Numbered from the stretch's first letter, positions 7,455-13,962 are shown. The stretch: DNA of 14,651 nt from Desulfobacter sp. (GCA_030145005.1 JAQYWJ010000033.1:1-14651), one strand, 5' to 3'. The notes: generated by a model from the sequence alone, not told the origin. Made by a program: numbers and translations.

Positions 7455-7973
7455 TTATGAAAATTTGCCCTCAAGAAAATGGGCCATAGTTTTAAATTCT
7501 GCGGTTTCGTTATTGTCCACAATCTGCCGGGATCTTGCGCATACGTCATGAAGGCTTTCAATGGTTTTTTCAAACACCTGTCTTTGGATCTGCCGGCTGT
7601 CTAATGAAAGGTCGAGATACTCTTTAACGGTTTTAAACAGATGGGTGGCCCCGATTTTTTTTAGTTCATAGGTCAGGGTCTCCCCCGGATAACGGGTGAT
7701 CATATCCGGGATAAGCGCTTTAAGATCGTCAATAATGGATTCTATTTTTAAAATCAGGTCCATGGAAAAATCACGATCGGTCCGGATCAAAAGATTCAGC
7801 TTGATCAGGGTATCAAGAATTTCCTTGAAATCAGCCCCCGGGTCTTTTTTTTCAGGGGTCGGGGAGGACGGTTCCCTAGGAGACGATGAAACTTTTAGCG
7901 CTTTCATCCGCCTGATAATCTTGAATGAAATTAGCGCTATAATAAATACGGCAGCTATAATTATAACGGTCAT
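7455..7973 (-). CDS. Single-pass membrane protein of unknown function, first gene of the telA operon
   Basis: 172 aa from ATG 7973. One TM helix (about 2-18: TVIIIAAVFIIALISFK), then a basic RRMK stop-transfer motif, a Ser/Pro/Lys linker (about 29-48) and a helical cytoplasmic domain of about 120 aa (FKEILDTLIKLNLLIR, ELKKIGATHLFKTVKEYLDL, SLHDVCARSRQIVDNNETAE). No family recognised; the helical domain could be the membrane tether or partner for TelA. Start: ATG 7973 has AAGGAA 6 nt upstream; the upstream TTG at 7994 would put that Shine-Dalgarno inside the gene, so it was rejected. Nearest gene to the candidate promoter at 8058-8085. Confidence 0.8.
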   Translation of the reverse strand: MTVIIIAAVFIIALISFKIIRRMKALKVSSSPREPSSPTPEKKDPGADFKEILDTLIKLNLLIRTDRDFSMDLILKIESIIDDLKALIPDMITRYPGETLTYELKKIGATHLFKTVKEYLDLSLDSRQIQRQVFEKTIESLHDVCARSRQIVDNNETAEFKTMAHFLEGKFS

Positions 7974-8057
7974 GAAGTGTTCCTTCCCTTCCAAATTTTT
8001 AAGAAGAGCCTTATTTAATGATAATTTTAACGTCTTTTAAACCGGGACGGCACTATT

Positions 8058-8085
8058 GTTATACATTAAATGTCGTGAAGTTCAA
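8058..8085 (-). promoter_or_regulatory. Candidate promoter of the telA-polyamine operon
   Basis: On the minus strand TTGAAC (8085-8080) and TATAAC (8063-8058) are 16 bp apart, about 85 nt upstream of the first gene. An overlapping TTGACT (8091-8086) could serve as an alternative -35 but gives a poor spacing. Nothing else in the 7974-8107 gap looks like a promoter. Confidence 0.4.
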
Positions 8086-8107
8086 GTCAATCCGTCCTGT
8101 TGATTAT

Positions 8108-8231
8108 CAGCAATTCTAAATTTAGGTTTTATTGGTTCCATACACAAATCGGAATCGAAATCGAAAAAAGGGAGATTCGATTCCGATTTCGATTCTGAGA
8201 GGCCATCACTTGGCCAAATTTAGAATTGCTG
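8108..8231. repeat. Palindromic repeat, family C (MITE-like)
   Basis: Perfect 16-bp terminal inverted repeats, CAGCAATTCTAAATTT (8108-8123) and its complement (8216-8231), bound a 124-bp element without coding capacity. The centre is a second, imperfect inverted repeat built from GATTTC/GATTCC units (about 8148-8195, around CGGAATCGAAATCG and CGATTCCGATTTCG). A small GGCCA/TGGCC hairpin lies at 8201-8215. It separates the divergent telA and metal-transport operons and lies upstream of the promoter region of each. It is unrelated in sequence to families A and B. Confidence 0.75.
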
Positions 8232-8255
8232 GTCTCCGAATCTCTGGGGTAGGAT

Positions 8256-8271
8256 CATTTTCTTGAAAATG
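8256..8271 (+). promoter_or_regulatory. Inverted repeat, possible operator over a -35 box of the metal operon
   Basis: CATTTTC-TT-GAAAATG is a perfect 7+7 palindrome with a 2-nt spacer, about 75 nt upstream of the binding-protein gene. TTGAAA (8263-8268) inside it could be a -35 element with TATTTA at 8286-8291 (17-bp spacing); TATGAT at 8300-8305 is another possible -10. Position and symmetry suit a metalloregulator site, such as one for a DtxR/MntR-type repressor, but the sequence does not match any box I can name with confidence. Confidence 0.35.
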
Positions 8272-8345
8272 TTAATGTGATAGTTTATTTATTTTCAGGT
8301 ATGATATTCAAAATTTAAAGCTTCGGTCTGATTTGGGAGAGTGGC

Positions 8346-9287
8346 ATGACTTTTTTATTCAAAAAATACTCACTGTTCTTTTTTTTTCTAATTTTCAACT
8401 TAACCATATTTTCTACAGGTTACACAGGCGCTACTGAATTAAAAAAGCCTGTGATCGTGGCATCGACCACCCAGATTGCCGATTTCGCACGGCAGGTGGC
8501 AGGAGACCAGGCCCTGGTCAAAAGTATTCTGGCTCCCGGGGCTGATCCCCATACCTATAACGTCACCCCTGATGATGTCCAGATAGTGCTTGGTGCAGAT
8601 TTGTGCATTGAAAACGGCCTTCACCTGGAAGGAAAGAACTGGATGAGCACCCTGGCCAAAGATGCCAAAAAAACATTGATCACGGCCACCGACGGCATTC
8701 AGGCTCTTTCCATAAGTCAAGGCGGCCAGTCCATCCCCGATCCCCATGCCTGGTTTTCCCCGAAAAATGTGGTTGTGTACGTCAATAACATCACCAGGGG
8801 CATCATTGCTCTGGACCCTGGGAACAAAGCACTTTATCGGGCAAGGGCCAAACTTTTTTTACAGCAGCTTCGGGTGCTGGACGCCTGGATCAAGGAACAG
8901 ATCAATGCCATTTCTCCCCAGCAGCGAATTCTGGTCACCACCCATGATGCCTTTAACTATTTTTGCCGGGAATACCGCCTCAACGAAAAAAACGACTTTT
9001 TATCCATCGCCCCTGTAGGATGGTCCACCGGGGCTGAAGTCGGGGCCGGCATCACCCCGGAACGGAGGCATAAGGTGATCGAGTCCATCAAGGCATCGGG
9101 CGCCCCGGCCATTTTTGTGGAAACCACCATCAACCCTAAACAGATCAGGGAAATCGCCAAGGAAACCGGGGTTAAAATAGGCGGAGAACTCTACTCTGAT
9201 TCCATGGGGCCTGAAGGATCTGCCGGTGAAACCTATATCGGCATGATGCGGGAAAACACCCTGCTTATCGTCAACGCTTTTAAATAG
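8346..9287 (+). CDS. TroA/ZnuA-type metal-binding protein of a Zn/Mn ABC importer
   Basis: 313 aa, SBP_bac_9 (cluster A-I) family. Signal peptide about 1-28 with a very Phe-rich core. The four expected metal ligands are visible: His69 (ADPHTY), His134 (DPHAWFSP), His200 (TTHDAFNYF) and Asp285 (LYSDSMGPEG). This matches the His-His-His-Asp set of Treponema TroA (H68, H133, H199, D279). The His- and Asp-rich loop typical of proteobacterial ZnuA is absent, so zinc versus manganese cannot be settled. It captures metal in the periplasm and passes it to the permease of the same operon. Start ATG 8346 has GGGAGAG upstream. The stop TAG is the first triplet of a palindromic repeat that fills the gap to the next gene. 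Confidence 0.9.
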   Translation: MTFLFKKYSLFFFFLIFNLTIFSTGYTGATELKKPVIVASTTQIADFARQVAGDQALVKSILAPGADPHTYNVTPDDVQIVLGADLCIENGLHLEGKNWMSTLAKDAKKTLITATDGIQALSISQGGQSIPDPHAWFSPKNVVVYVNNITRGIIALDPGNKALYRARAKLFLQQLRVLDAWIKEQINAISPQQRILVTTHDAFNYFCREYRLNEKNDFLSIAPVGWSTGAEVGAGITPERRHKVIESIKASGAPAIFVETTINPKQIREIAKETGVKIGGELYSDSMGPEGSAGETYIGMMRENTLLIVNAFK

Positions 9288-9361
9288 TACCTGACCGAAA
9301 ACCGTAAATTTTGCCGATTACTGCGTTGGTCTGAAATTTTAAGGTTTTCGCCCAGACACTA
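9285..9361. repeat. Palindromic repeat, family B, inside the metal-transport operon
   Basis: 77-bp element with ends TAGTACCTGACCGAAAACC (9285-9303) and GGTTTTCGCCCAGACACTA (9343-9361); the second, reverse complemented, matches the first at 15 of 19 positions. Inner arms GTAAATTTT/GAAATTTTAA are also roughly complementary. It occupies almost the whole gap between the binding-protein gene and the 169-aa gene, and its first three bases are the binding-protein stop codon. Part of it recurs inverted at 11926-11962 with 35 of 37 bases identical. In the mRNA it would fold into a hairpin and may set the ratio of binding protein to transporter. Confidence 0.8.
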
Positions 9362-9375
9362 AATAGGAAATTTGT

Positions 9376-9885
9376 ATGCGGTTTTTACTTACCATTCTGA
9401 TTTGGATATTTTTTGTAGGAGGTTTGTGGGGGTATACGACCCAGCGGGATGCCTCCCTACCCAAAGGCCCTGCCCAGGTGACAGCTCCAAAGGTTCTCAC
9501 CGGCAGTTATGTGCTGGAAATCACCCCAAGCTTTTCCATTGAAAAAGACCCCTTTGCCTTGGCCCTGGACGATGATGCATCACAAACCCCAGGCCTTGAG
9601 ATCCGGCTCAATGGGCGGGCCCTGGGGGTGGATGCAGGGCAAATAAAAAGGGGGAAGGTGATCCGAATTACGAAAAATCTAAAACTTTCCCAGGGCTTTA
9701 ACGAATTCTATGTAAAGGCAAGCCCGCCCATGGCTGAAACCGATCTGGACCACGGCCTGCGGGTCCGGCTTTTAGACCGGGGCGTCCCCGTGGTTGACCA
9801 GACCGTATGGGGCAGTTCAGGGGCTGTGGTGGCCGGAACCGTAAGTTTTTCCCTGGCTGCCCAAAAGGAGGATGTTCATGATTAA
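9376..9885 (+). CDS. Exported protein of unknown function in the metal-transport operon
   Basis: 169 aa. An N-terminal hydrophobic segment (about 3-20, LLTILIWIFFVGGLWGY) is a signal peptide or anchor; the rest is hydrophilic and probably beta-rich (SYVLEITPSFSI, LEIRLNGRALGV, GFNEFYVKASPP, LRVRLLDRGVPV), like a small beta-sandwich. No metal-binding cluster is obvious: there are no Cys and few His. I do not recognise the family. It lies between the binding-protein and ATPase genes and overlaps the ATPase gene by 8 nt, so it is probably translated with the transporter and may be a periplasmic or membrane accessory. Start ATG 9376 has AGGAAA upstream, placed just beyond the palindromic repeat. 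Confidence 0.8.
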   Translation: MRFLLTILIWIFFVGGLWGYTTQRDASLPKGPAQVTAPKVLTGSYVLEITPSFSIEKDPFALALDDDASQTPGLEIRLNGRALGVDAGQIKRGKVIRITKNLKLSQGFNEFYVKASPPMAETDLDHGLRVRLLDRGVPVVDQTVWGSSGAVVAGTVSFSLAAQKEDVHD

Positions 9886-10639
9886 GGAGACTTCCTTCGC
9901 CATAGAGGTGGCCCATCTTACTGTCAGCTACAATGCAAAGCCTGCGCTTTTGGATGTGAACGTGAAAATTGAAGCGGATCAACTGGTGGGTGTCATCGGC
10001 CCGAACGGCGCAGGGAAATCCACCTTTATCAAGGCGATTTTAGGCTTTGTAAAGCCCGATCTCGGCACAGTAAAAATCCAGGGTACCCACGTTAAAAACG
10101 CCAAGGGCCGGGTAGCCTATGTTCCCCAGCGGGGGGCAGTGGACTGGGATTTTCCCATCACGGTTCGGGAGGTGGCCCTTATGGGGCGGTTCCAGAAAAT
10201 CCCCTGGTACGCTTCTCCACGAAAAAAAGACAGGGATGCTGCCATGGAAGCCCTTGAGATGGTGCGCATGGCCGACTTTGCCCACCGCCAGATCGGAGAA
10301 CTTTCCGGCGGCCAGCAACAGCGGGTCTTCATGGCCCGGGCCCTTGCCCAGGGCAGTGATATCCTGCTGCTGGACGAACCCTTTGCCGGAGTGGATGCAG
10401 CAACAGAAAGGGCTATCCTGGAAGTGCTGGAAAGGGCCAAAAAATCCGGCAAAACCCTGGTGGTGGTCCACCATGATCTGTCCACAGCGGCAGAATATTT
10501 TGACAAACTGCTGCTCATCAAGCAGCGCCTCTACGCATATGGAGAACCCTATATGGTACTTCAAGAGGACTTGCTCAGTCAGGTCTACGAGGGTAAGCTT
10601 AAAATTTTCAAAGATGTGGTGAAAAAGGAGGGAAATTGA
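9878..10639 (+). CDS. Zn/Mn ABC transporter ATPase (ZnuC/TroB type)
   Basis: 253 aa with all ATPase motifs: Walker A GPNGAGKST (41-49), Q-loop Gln84 (YVPQ), signature LSGGQQQR (142-149), Walker B ILLLDE (162-167) and H-loop His199 (VHHDL). VPQRGAVDWDFPITVREVALMG is characteristic of the metal-type (MntB/TroB/ZnuC) subfamily. It powers import through the permease encoded next. Start: ATG 9878 has AAGGAGG 6 nt upstream; ATG 9872 directly abuts that Shine-Dalgarno and is unlikely. The stop overlaps the permease start by one base (TGATG). Confidence 0.93.
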   Translation: MIKETSFAIEVAHLTVSYNAKPALLDVNVKIEADQLVGVIGPNGAGKSTFIKAILGFVKPDLGTVKIQGTHVKNAKGRVAYVPQRGAVDWDFPITVREVALMGRFQKIPWYASPRKKDRDAAMEALEMVRMADFAHRQIGELSGGQQQRVFMARALAQGSDILLLDEPFAGVDAATERAILEVLERAKKSGKTLVVVHHDLSTAAEYFDKLLLIKQRLYAYGEPYMVLQEDLLSQVYEGKLKIFKDVVKKEGN

Positions 10640-11907
10640 TGCTTGACCTTTTTTATGCCCCCCTGACGGAAACTTACTTTCAAAAGGCGCTGATCGGCGG
10701 CTCCATTATTGCCATGGTGGCAGGGGTTGTGGGATGCCTTGTGGTGCTTCGGCGAATGGCTTTTCTAGGCGATGCCCTCTCCCATGCCATGATCGCAGGA
10801 GTGGCCGGCGGGTATCTGGTCATGAAGCTTGCCTTTGGCCTGGAAGCCCACGCCCCCGGCATGCTTTTGGGTTCGCTCATTGCGGCTGTGACCACAGTGG
10901 CCCTGATTTCCTTTGTCTCCAGGATTTCAAGGGTAAAGGAGGATACAGCCATCGGGATCATGTACACGGGTATTTTTGCTTTAGGCGTGGTGGCGGTCTC
11001 TATCTTCAGGCATTATATCCACATTGATTTAATGCATTTCATCATGGGGGACATCCTGGGGGTGGCTGACATTGATCTTTGGGTATCCGCCTTTGTGGGC
11101 GCAGGCGTACTCACCGTACTCATCCTTTTTTTCAGGCATTTCCAATTGTCCACCTTTGATCCGGTTATGGCCGCGTCAATCGGGTTGCCTGTGGTGCTTT
11201 TGGATTATCTGCTCACCACCTGTGTTTCCCTGGTGGTGGTCTCGGCCGTGAGCATGGTTGGGGTGATCCTGGTGGTAGGGCTTTTAATCACACCGGCGGC
11301 TACGGCATACCTGCTCTGTGATCGCCTGGACAAAATGATGGCGCTTTCCGCCCTGTTCGGGGTGACATCAGTGGTTGGCGGGCTTTACCTTTGCGTCTGG
11401 CTGGACTCTGCCGGAGGGGGTGCTATTATGCTTTTTTGCACCCTCCAGTTTTTGGTCGTACTGGTTCTTGCGCCTAAATACGGCCTGTTGTTCCGGTGGA
11501 TGCGGCTGCGCAATCTCGTTCCCCAGCAGGAGGTGGAGGATGTCCTGACCACGGTACTGCGCAACAAAAAGCCTGCGCCTGTCGACATCATTCGAAAATA
11601 TGCAGGTCAGGGAAAAAATTTAGACAAGGTTCTAAAACGAATGATCCAGGATGGCCTGCTCACGCAGCAGAATCAGGAATATGCCCTGACAGACAAGGGG
11701 AACAAAGAGGCCCATACCGTCCTGCGGGCGCACCGGTTGTGGGAGTCCTATCTTGAGAGCATCGGCACCCCGAAAAAAGAGGTTCATTCCATCGCCCACA
11801 GGCTTGAACATCTTGACCAGGCCCAGACTTCGGCCTACCTGGACAAAAAACTGGGCAGTCCCAAAACAGGTCCCCATGGAAAAGAGATTCCAGCAAAAAC
11901 ATCCTAG
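10639..11907 (+). CDS. Metal ABC permease fused to a DtxR/MntR-like repressor domain
   Basis: 422 aa; ABC-3 family permeases are usually about 270-300 aa. Residues 15-285 hold about eight TM helices with family signatures LRRMAFLGDALSHAMIAG (37-54) and VGVILVVGLLITPAATAYLL (207-226). Residues 297-422 resemble DtxR/MntR. There is a winged helix (about 299-352; KNLDKVLKRMIQDGLL looks like the recognition region, EYALTDKGNKEA the wing). The metal and dimerisation domain has His365 and Glu369 (AHRLWES) and His383, His387, Glu390, His391 (EVHSIAHRLEH). Spacing copies DtxR H79/E83 and H98/C102/E105/H106, with His at the Cys102 position. The PHGKEIP motif follows; no SH3 domain. Chlamydial YtgC-YtgR is a known fusion of this kind in which the repressor part is released. 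Start ATG 10639 has AAGGAGGG upstream; ATG/TGA overlap with the ATPase gene. Confidence 0.9.
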   Translation: MLDLFYAPLTETYFQKALIGGSIIAMVAGVVGCLVVLRRMAFLGDALSHAMIAGVAGGYLVMKLAFGLEAHAPGMLLGSLIAAVTTVALISFVSRISRVKEDTAIGIMYTGIFALGVVAVSIFRHYIHIDLMHFIMGDILGVADIDLWVSAFVGAGVLTVLILFFRHFQLSTFDPVMAASIGLPVVLLDYLLTTCVSLVVVSAVSMVGVILVVGLLITPAATAYLLCDRLDKMMALSALFGVTSVVGGLYLCVWLDSAGGGAIMLFCTLQFLVVLVLAPKYGLLFRWMRLRNLVPQQEVEDVLTTVLRNKKPAPVDIIRKYAGQGKNLDKVLKRMIQDGLLTQQNQEYALTDKGNKEAHTVLRAHRLWESYLESIGTPKKEVHSIAHRLEHLDQAQTSAYLDKKLGSPKTGPHGKEIPAKTS

Positions 11908-11925
11908 GGATTGTAATAAAACGTT

Positions 11926-11962
11926 GTAATCGGCAAAATTTACGGTTTTCGGTCGGGCACTA
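11926..11962. repeat. Partial, inverted copy of family B repeat at the end of the metal operon
   Basis: The reverse complement of these 37 bases matches 9285-9321 at 35 positions. Only one arm is recognisable; the other half of the element is missing or degenerate between the permease stop (11905-11907) and 11925. It lies in the gap between the convergent permease and 79-aa genes. Because the copy is inverted relative to 9285-9361, a single transcript could pair the two over 2.6 kb. Confidence 0.75.
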
Positions 11963-12002
11963 AGTAGCATGTTCCCCCTAATCCACGTAGCATTGATCAG
12001 TG

Positions 12003-12242
12003 TCAATAATCGTTGCTATTATTGGTAAAATCGACGCCCAATATTGTTTCCCGGTCTATGACGCTGTTTAACTGGTCATCCCCTCCGTAAGAGGGTGATT
12101 CCGAAAATTCGACGGGCATTACCCTATCGTCTTTCAAATGCTTTTTTCCATGAATTATTTCCCGCATCAGGACAACCAGGACACTGACAAGCATGAAAAT
12201 TAGGAAGACAAAAAACCCGAGTAGGGAGTCAGACCCCCCCAT
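12003..12242 (-). CDS. Small single-TM protein of unknown function
   Basis: 79 aa starting MGGSDSLLGFFVFLIF. One TM helix (about 7-26), a basic turn (REIIHGKKHLK) and a hydrophilic, acidic C-terminus. No family recognised. Start ATG 12242 lies 1 base after the stop of the preceding gene (TGA-A-ATG) and has GGGAGGA about 9 nt upstream; a longer reading from 12302 would overlap that gene by 59 bp and is rejected. Last gene of a three-gene run. Confidence 0.65.
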   Translation of the reverse strand: MGGSDSLLGFFVFLIFMLVSVLVVLMREIIHGKKHLKDDRVMPVEFSESPSYGGDDQLNSVIDRETILGVDFTNNSNDY

Positions 12243-12243
12243 T

Positions 12244-12648
12244 TCAGAAATCCTCCCATTTTCCGGTTTCCTCGTTCCAGATCTTAAGCTCTCCGGAATC
12301 ACTTACTACAGCATCTCCCCTTGTCCGCCACTCTTTGACTTTTTTAGCCCCGGCCTTGGCTGTTTTGCCGGCAGCATCGCCGGTTTCTTTGGCTCCCGGG
12401 GCAGGCAGGACCTTCCCGACAAATTTTCCAATGCCCCGGCTGAGTTTGTCCAGAATACCCGCAGCTTTTTCACCTTCTTTTAAACTCGGTGCCACCTTGT
12501 CCAAGCCTTCCTGTTTCTTTTTGTCTTTCATTGCGGATTGGGCCTGGGGGGTGGATTTATTTTTTTGATCAGCAGCGGCCAAGGTAGCTGTGCATAGAAA
12601 TACCGCGCACAGAATGATAAAGCATATCCACTTGAATCTGTTGTTCAT
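12244..12648 (-). CDS. Small exported Lys-rich protein of unknown function
   Basis: 134 aa. Signal peptide about 1-26 (WICFIILCAVFLCTATLAAA, then D). The mature part is Lys/Ala/Gly-rich and low in complexity (DQKNKSTPQAQSAMKDKKKQ, GKTAKAGAKKVKEWRTRG) and ends with WNEETGKWEDF, a short Trp-Trp repeat-like motif common at the ends of low-complexity exported proteins. No enzyme motif. Start ATG 12648 has AGGAAA upstream. It is 17 bp from the preceding gene and 1 base from the next, so the three are presumably co-translated. Confidence 0.7.
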   Translation of the reverse strand: MNNRFKWICFIILCAVFLCTATLAAADQKNKSTPQAQSAMKDKKKQEGLDKVAPSLKEGEKAAGILDKLSRGIGKFVGKVLPAPGAKETGDAAGKTAKAGAKKVKEWRTRGDAVVSDSGELKIWNEETGKWEDF

Positions 12649-12665
12649 AAAATTTTTCCTGACAC

Positions 12666-13157
12666 CTATTGTTTGCTTCGGTTGAATTGCTGAAATTCCT
12701 TTTCAAGACGTCCCTGGTTCGGTATGGAAAGCCCCGGCTCTATCTGGTTTGACCCTTCGGGTTTGACAAGGGCGTGGACCATGACCCAACCGGTGTTATC
12801 CCAAAGATGGGCCCGCATACCAAACGGTCCCCGGTACTGAAGGGTGCCGACTGCTGTCTCAAGCGTCTCCCTATTTTTTCCATTCACTTGTTTACCGTTT
12901 TTCAACAAGATGCCGTGGCTCCCCTGGGATCGGCTTCCCTTCTGGGTGATATAAACATTGAGGCGCCACGCATCTTTTTTATAAACAATGTCCGCCTTGC
13001 CGGTAAAAGCCCCTTCCTGTTGTTTGCCCATCCTGTAATTCTGAATCCGGTCCTCTTTTGACACAGGCTCTCCACCGGCAAACGAGGCTGAGACCATCAC
13101 GGTAAAAAGCAAGATTATTCCAATATTCACACGCTCTCCGAAGTTTGACCATTTCAT
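12666..13157 (-). CDS. Exported protein of unknown function, first gene of the small secreted-protein operon
   Basis: 163 aa. Signal peptide about 1-27 ending SASFA. The mature domain is probably all beta (GAFTGKADIVYKKDAWRLNV, GILLKNGKQVNG, TLETAVGTLQYRGPFGM, WVMVHALVKPEGS), suggesting a small barrel or sandwich. No catalytic motif and no Cys pair. Start ATG 13157 has AAAGGAG seven bases upstream, a strong choice. It lies 36 nt downstream of an ATACAA/TTGTAT inverted repeat and about 65 nt from a good promoter. Function unknown; presumably periplasmic. Confidence 0.78.
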   Translation of the reverse strand: MKWSNFGERVNIGIILLFTVMVSASFAGGEPVSKEDRIQNYRMGKQQEGAFTGKADIVYKKDAWRLNVYITQKGSRSQGSHGILLKNGKQVNGKNRETLETAVGTLQYRGPFGMRAHLWDNTGWVMVHALVKPEGSNQIEPGLSIPNQGRLEKEFQQFNRSKQ

Positions 13158-13228
13158 GCCCGTCTCCTTTCCTATACAACATCGACTTGTATCAACGTTT
13201 TCTTATATACCCACTTATTTAGGGCATA

Positions 13229-13257
13229 AATATAACTTTAATTACCCAAATAATCAA
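13229..13257 (-). promoter_or_regulatory. Candidate promoter of the three-gene secreted-protein operon
   Basis: On the minus strand TTGATT (13257-13252) and TATATT (13234-13229) are 17 bp apart, each with one or two mismatches to the sigma-70 consensus. The leader would be about 65 nt and contains ATACAA (13174-13179) facing TTGTAT (13187-13192), a 6-bp inverted repeat close to the Shine-Dalgarno. Confidence 0.5.
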
Positions 13258-13266
13258 GTTTTTGAT

Positions 13267-13337
13267 CCTGACCCGAATTTATATGAAAGAACGTGTAACT
13301 TTTTAATTTCTTTCATGTTTTGTTGTGCCCGTCAGGG
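13267..13337. other. Intergenic stem-loop region between divergent genes
   Basis: The 368-bp gap between the 163-aa gene and yajD has no convincing gene. It contains nested inverted repeats: ATGAAAGA (13281-13288) with TCTTTCAT (13308-13315), enclosed by CCTGAC (13267-13272) with GTCAGG (13332-13337). There is no clear U-run, so it could be a regulatory site or a degenerate repeat. The reading frame across 13156-13398 is AT-rich, has no ribosome site and looks non-coding. Confidence 0.4.
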
Positions 13338-13525
13338 CATGGCCGTTATTCGAATTATTCAATCCTATGGACTCCCGCAAGTTATGTTTATGTGGTAGAA
13401 TAGTAGGTGAAAACAATTTAATGGGATTCTTGAGACGCATTTTTTTTAATTAAACTTGTCATCATCAACGAAATAGATTGGCAATTTCTGTTCAGGTGCC
13501 AGTTGAAAAAATAGGAGTAGATTAT

Positions 13526-13885
13526 ATGTCAAATAAAGAAAAAAATCTTGTTCAGAAAGTGTTGGAAGAGCAACAGTCCCGCCAGACCGGCTACCGAGAG
13601 CGTGCTCTTAAGATGTTCCCCTGGATCTGTGGCCATTGTGGCCGTGAGTTTGAAGGCAAACGAGTCAAGGAACTCACGGTTCACCATAAAGACCATAACC
13701 ACGACAATAATCCGCCTGATGGGAGCAACTGGGAATTACTTTGTATCTATTGCCACGACAACGAACATTCCCGGGACCAGGTCGCCGATGCCTATTCCGA
13801 TGAAGTGGCCGGAAGCACCGCAGACTCCGGCGGCACCACGAATCCTTTCGCCGGGCTTGGCGATATGCTAAAAGGTAAGTTGTAA
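13526..13885 (+). CDS. yajD: YajD-type HNH nuclease family protein
   Basis: 119 aa; E. coli YajD is about the same length and shares GYRE.ALK, PW.CG.C.REF, ELTVHH.DH.H.NNP.DGSNWELLC.YCHD.EHS and the NPFA end. Visible HNH and zinc features are Cys35/Cys38 (CGHC), His53-His54 (VHH), Asn68 (SNWE), Cys73/Cys76 (CIYC), His77 and His81. HNH folds cut nucleic acid, but the YajD substrate is unknown. Start ATG 13526 has TAGGAG 8 nt upstream and matches the family N-terminus; an earlier in-frame ATG at 13478 is not supported. It is monocistronic and followed by the strong hairpin at 13963. Confidence 0.9.
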   Translation: MSNKEKNLVQKVLEEQQSRQTGYRERALKMFPWICGHCGREFEGKRVKELTVHHKDHNHDNNPPDGSNWELLCIYCHDNEHSRDQVADAYSDEVAGSTADSGGTTNPFAGLGDMLKGKL

Positions 13886-13962
13886 CCCTGCTGTCGGTCC
13901 GAAACGTGGGATGGCTGTATATATTACCGAGAATATGGGGCCAGGTCTTGAATTGTTAAAAA

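Noticed and set aside
8148..8195. GATTTC/GATTCC units as a CRISPR array or tandem repeat
   Set aside because: Units are about 6 bp, without spacers, and are arranged as an inverted repeat inside a palindromic element.
11905..11925. Second end of the family B repeat at the permease stop TAG
   Set aside because: TAGGGATTG resembles the expected tip only in TAG and a few bases; too weak to claim that the element supplies this stop too.
13156..13398. 80-codon plus-strand frame upstream of yajD
   Set aside because: AT-rich, starts antisense to the 163-aa gene's start codon, has no ribosome site and spans inverted repeats.
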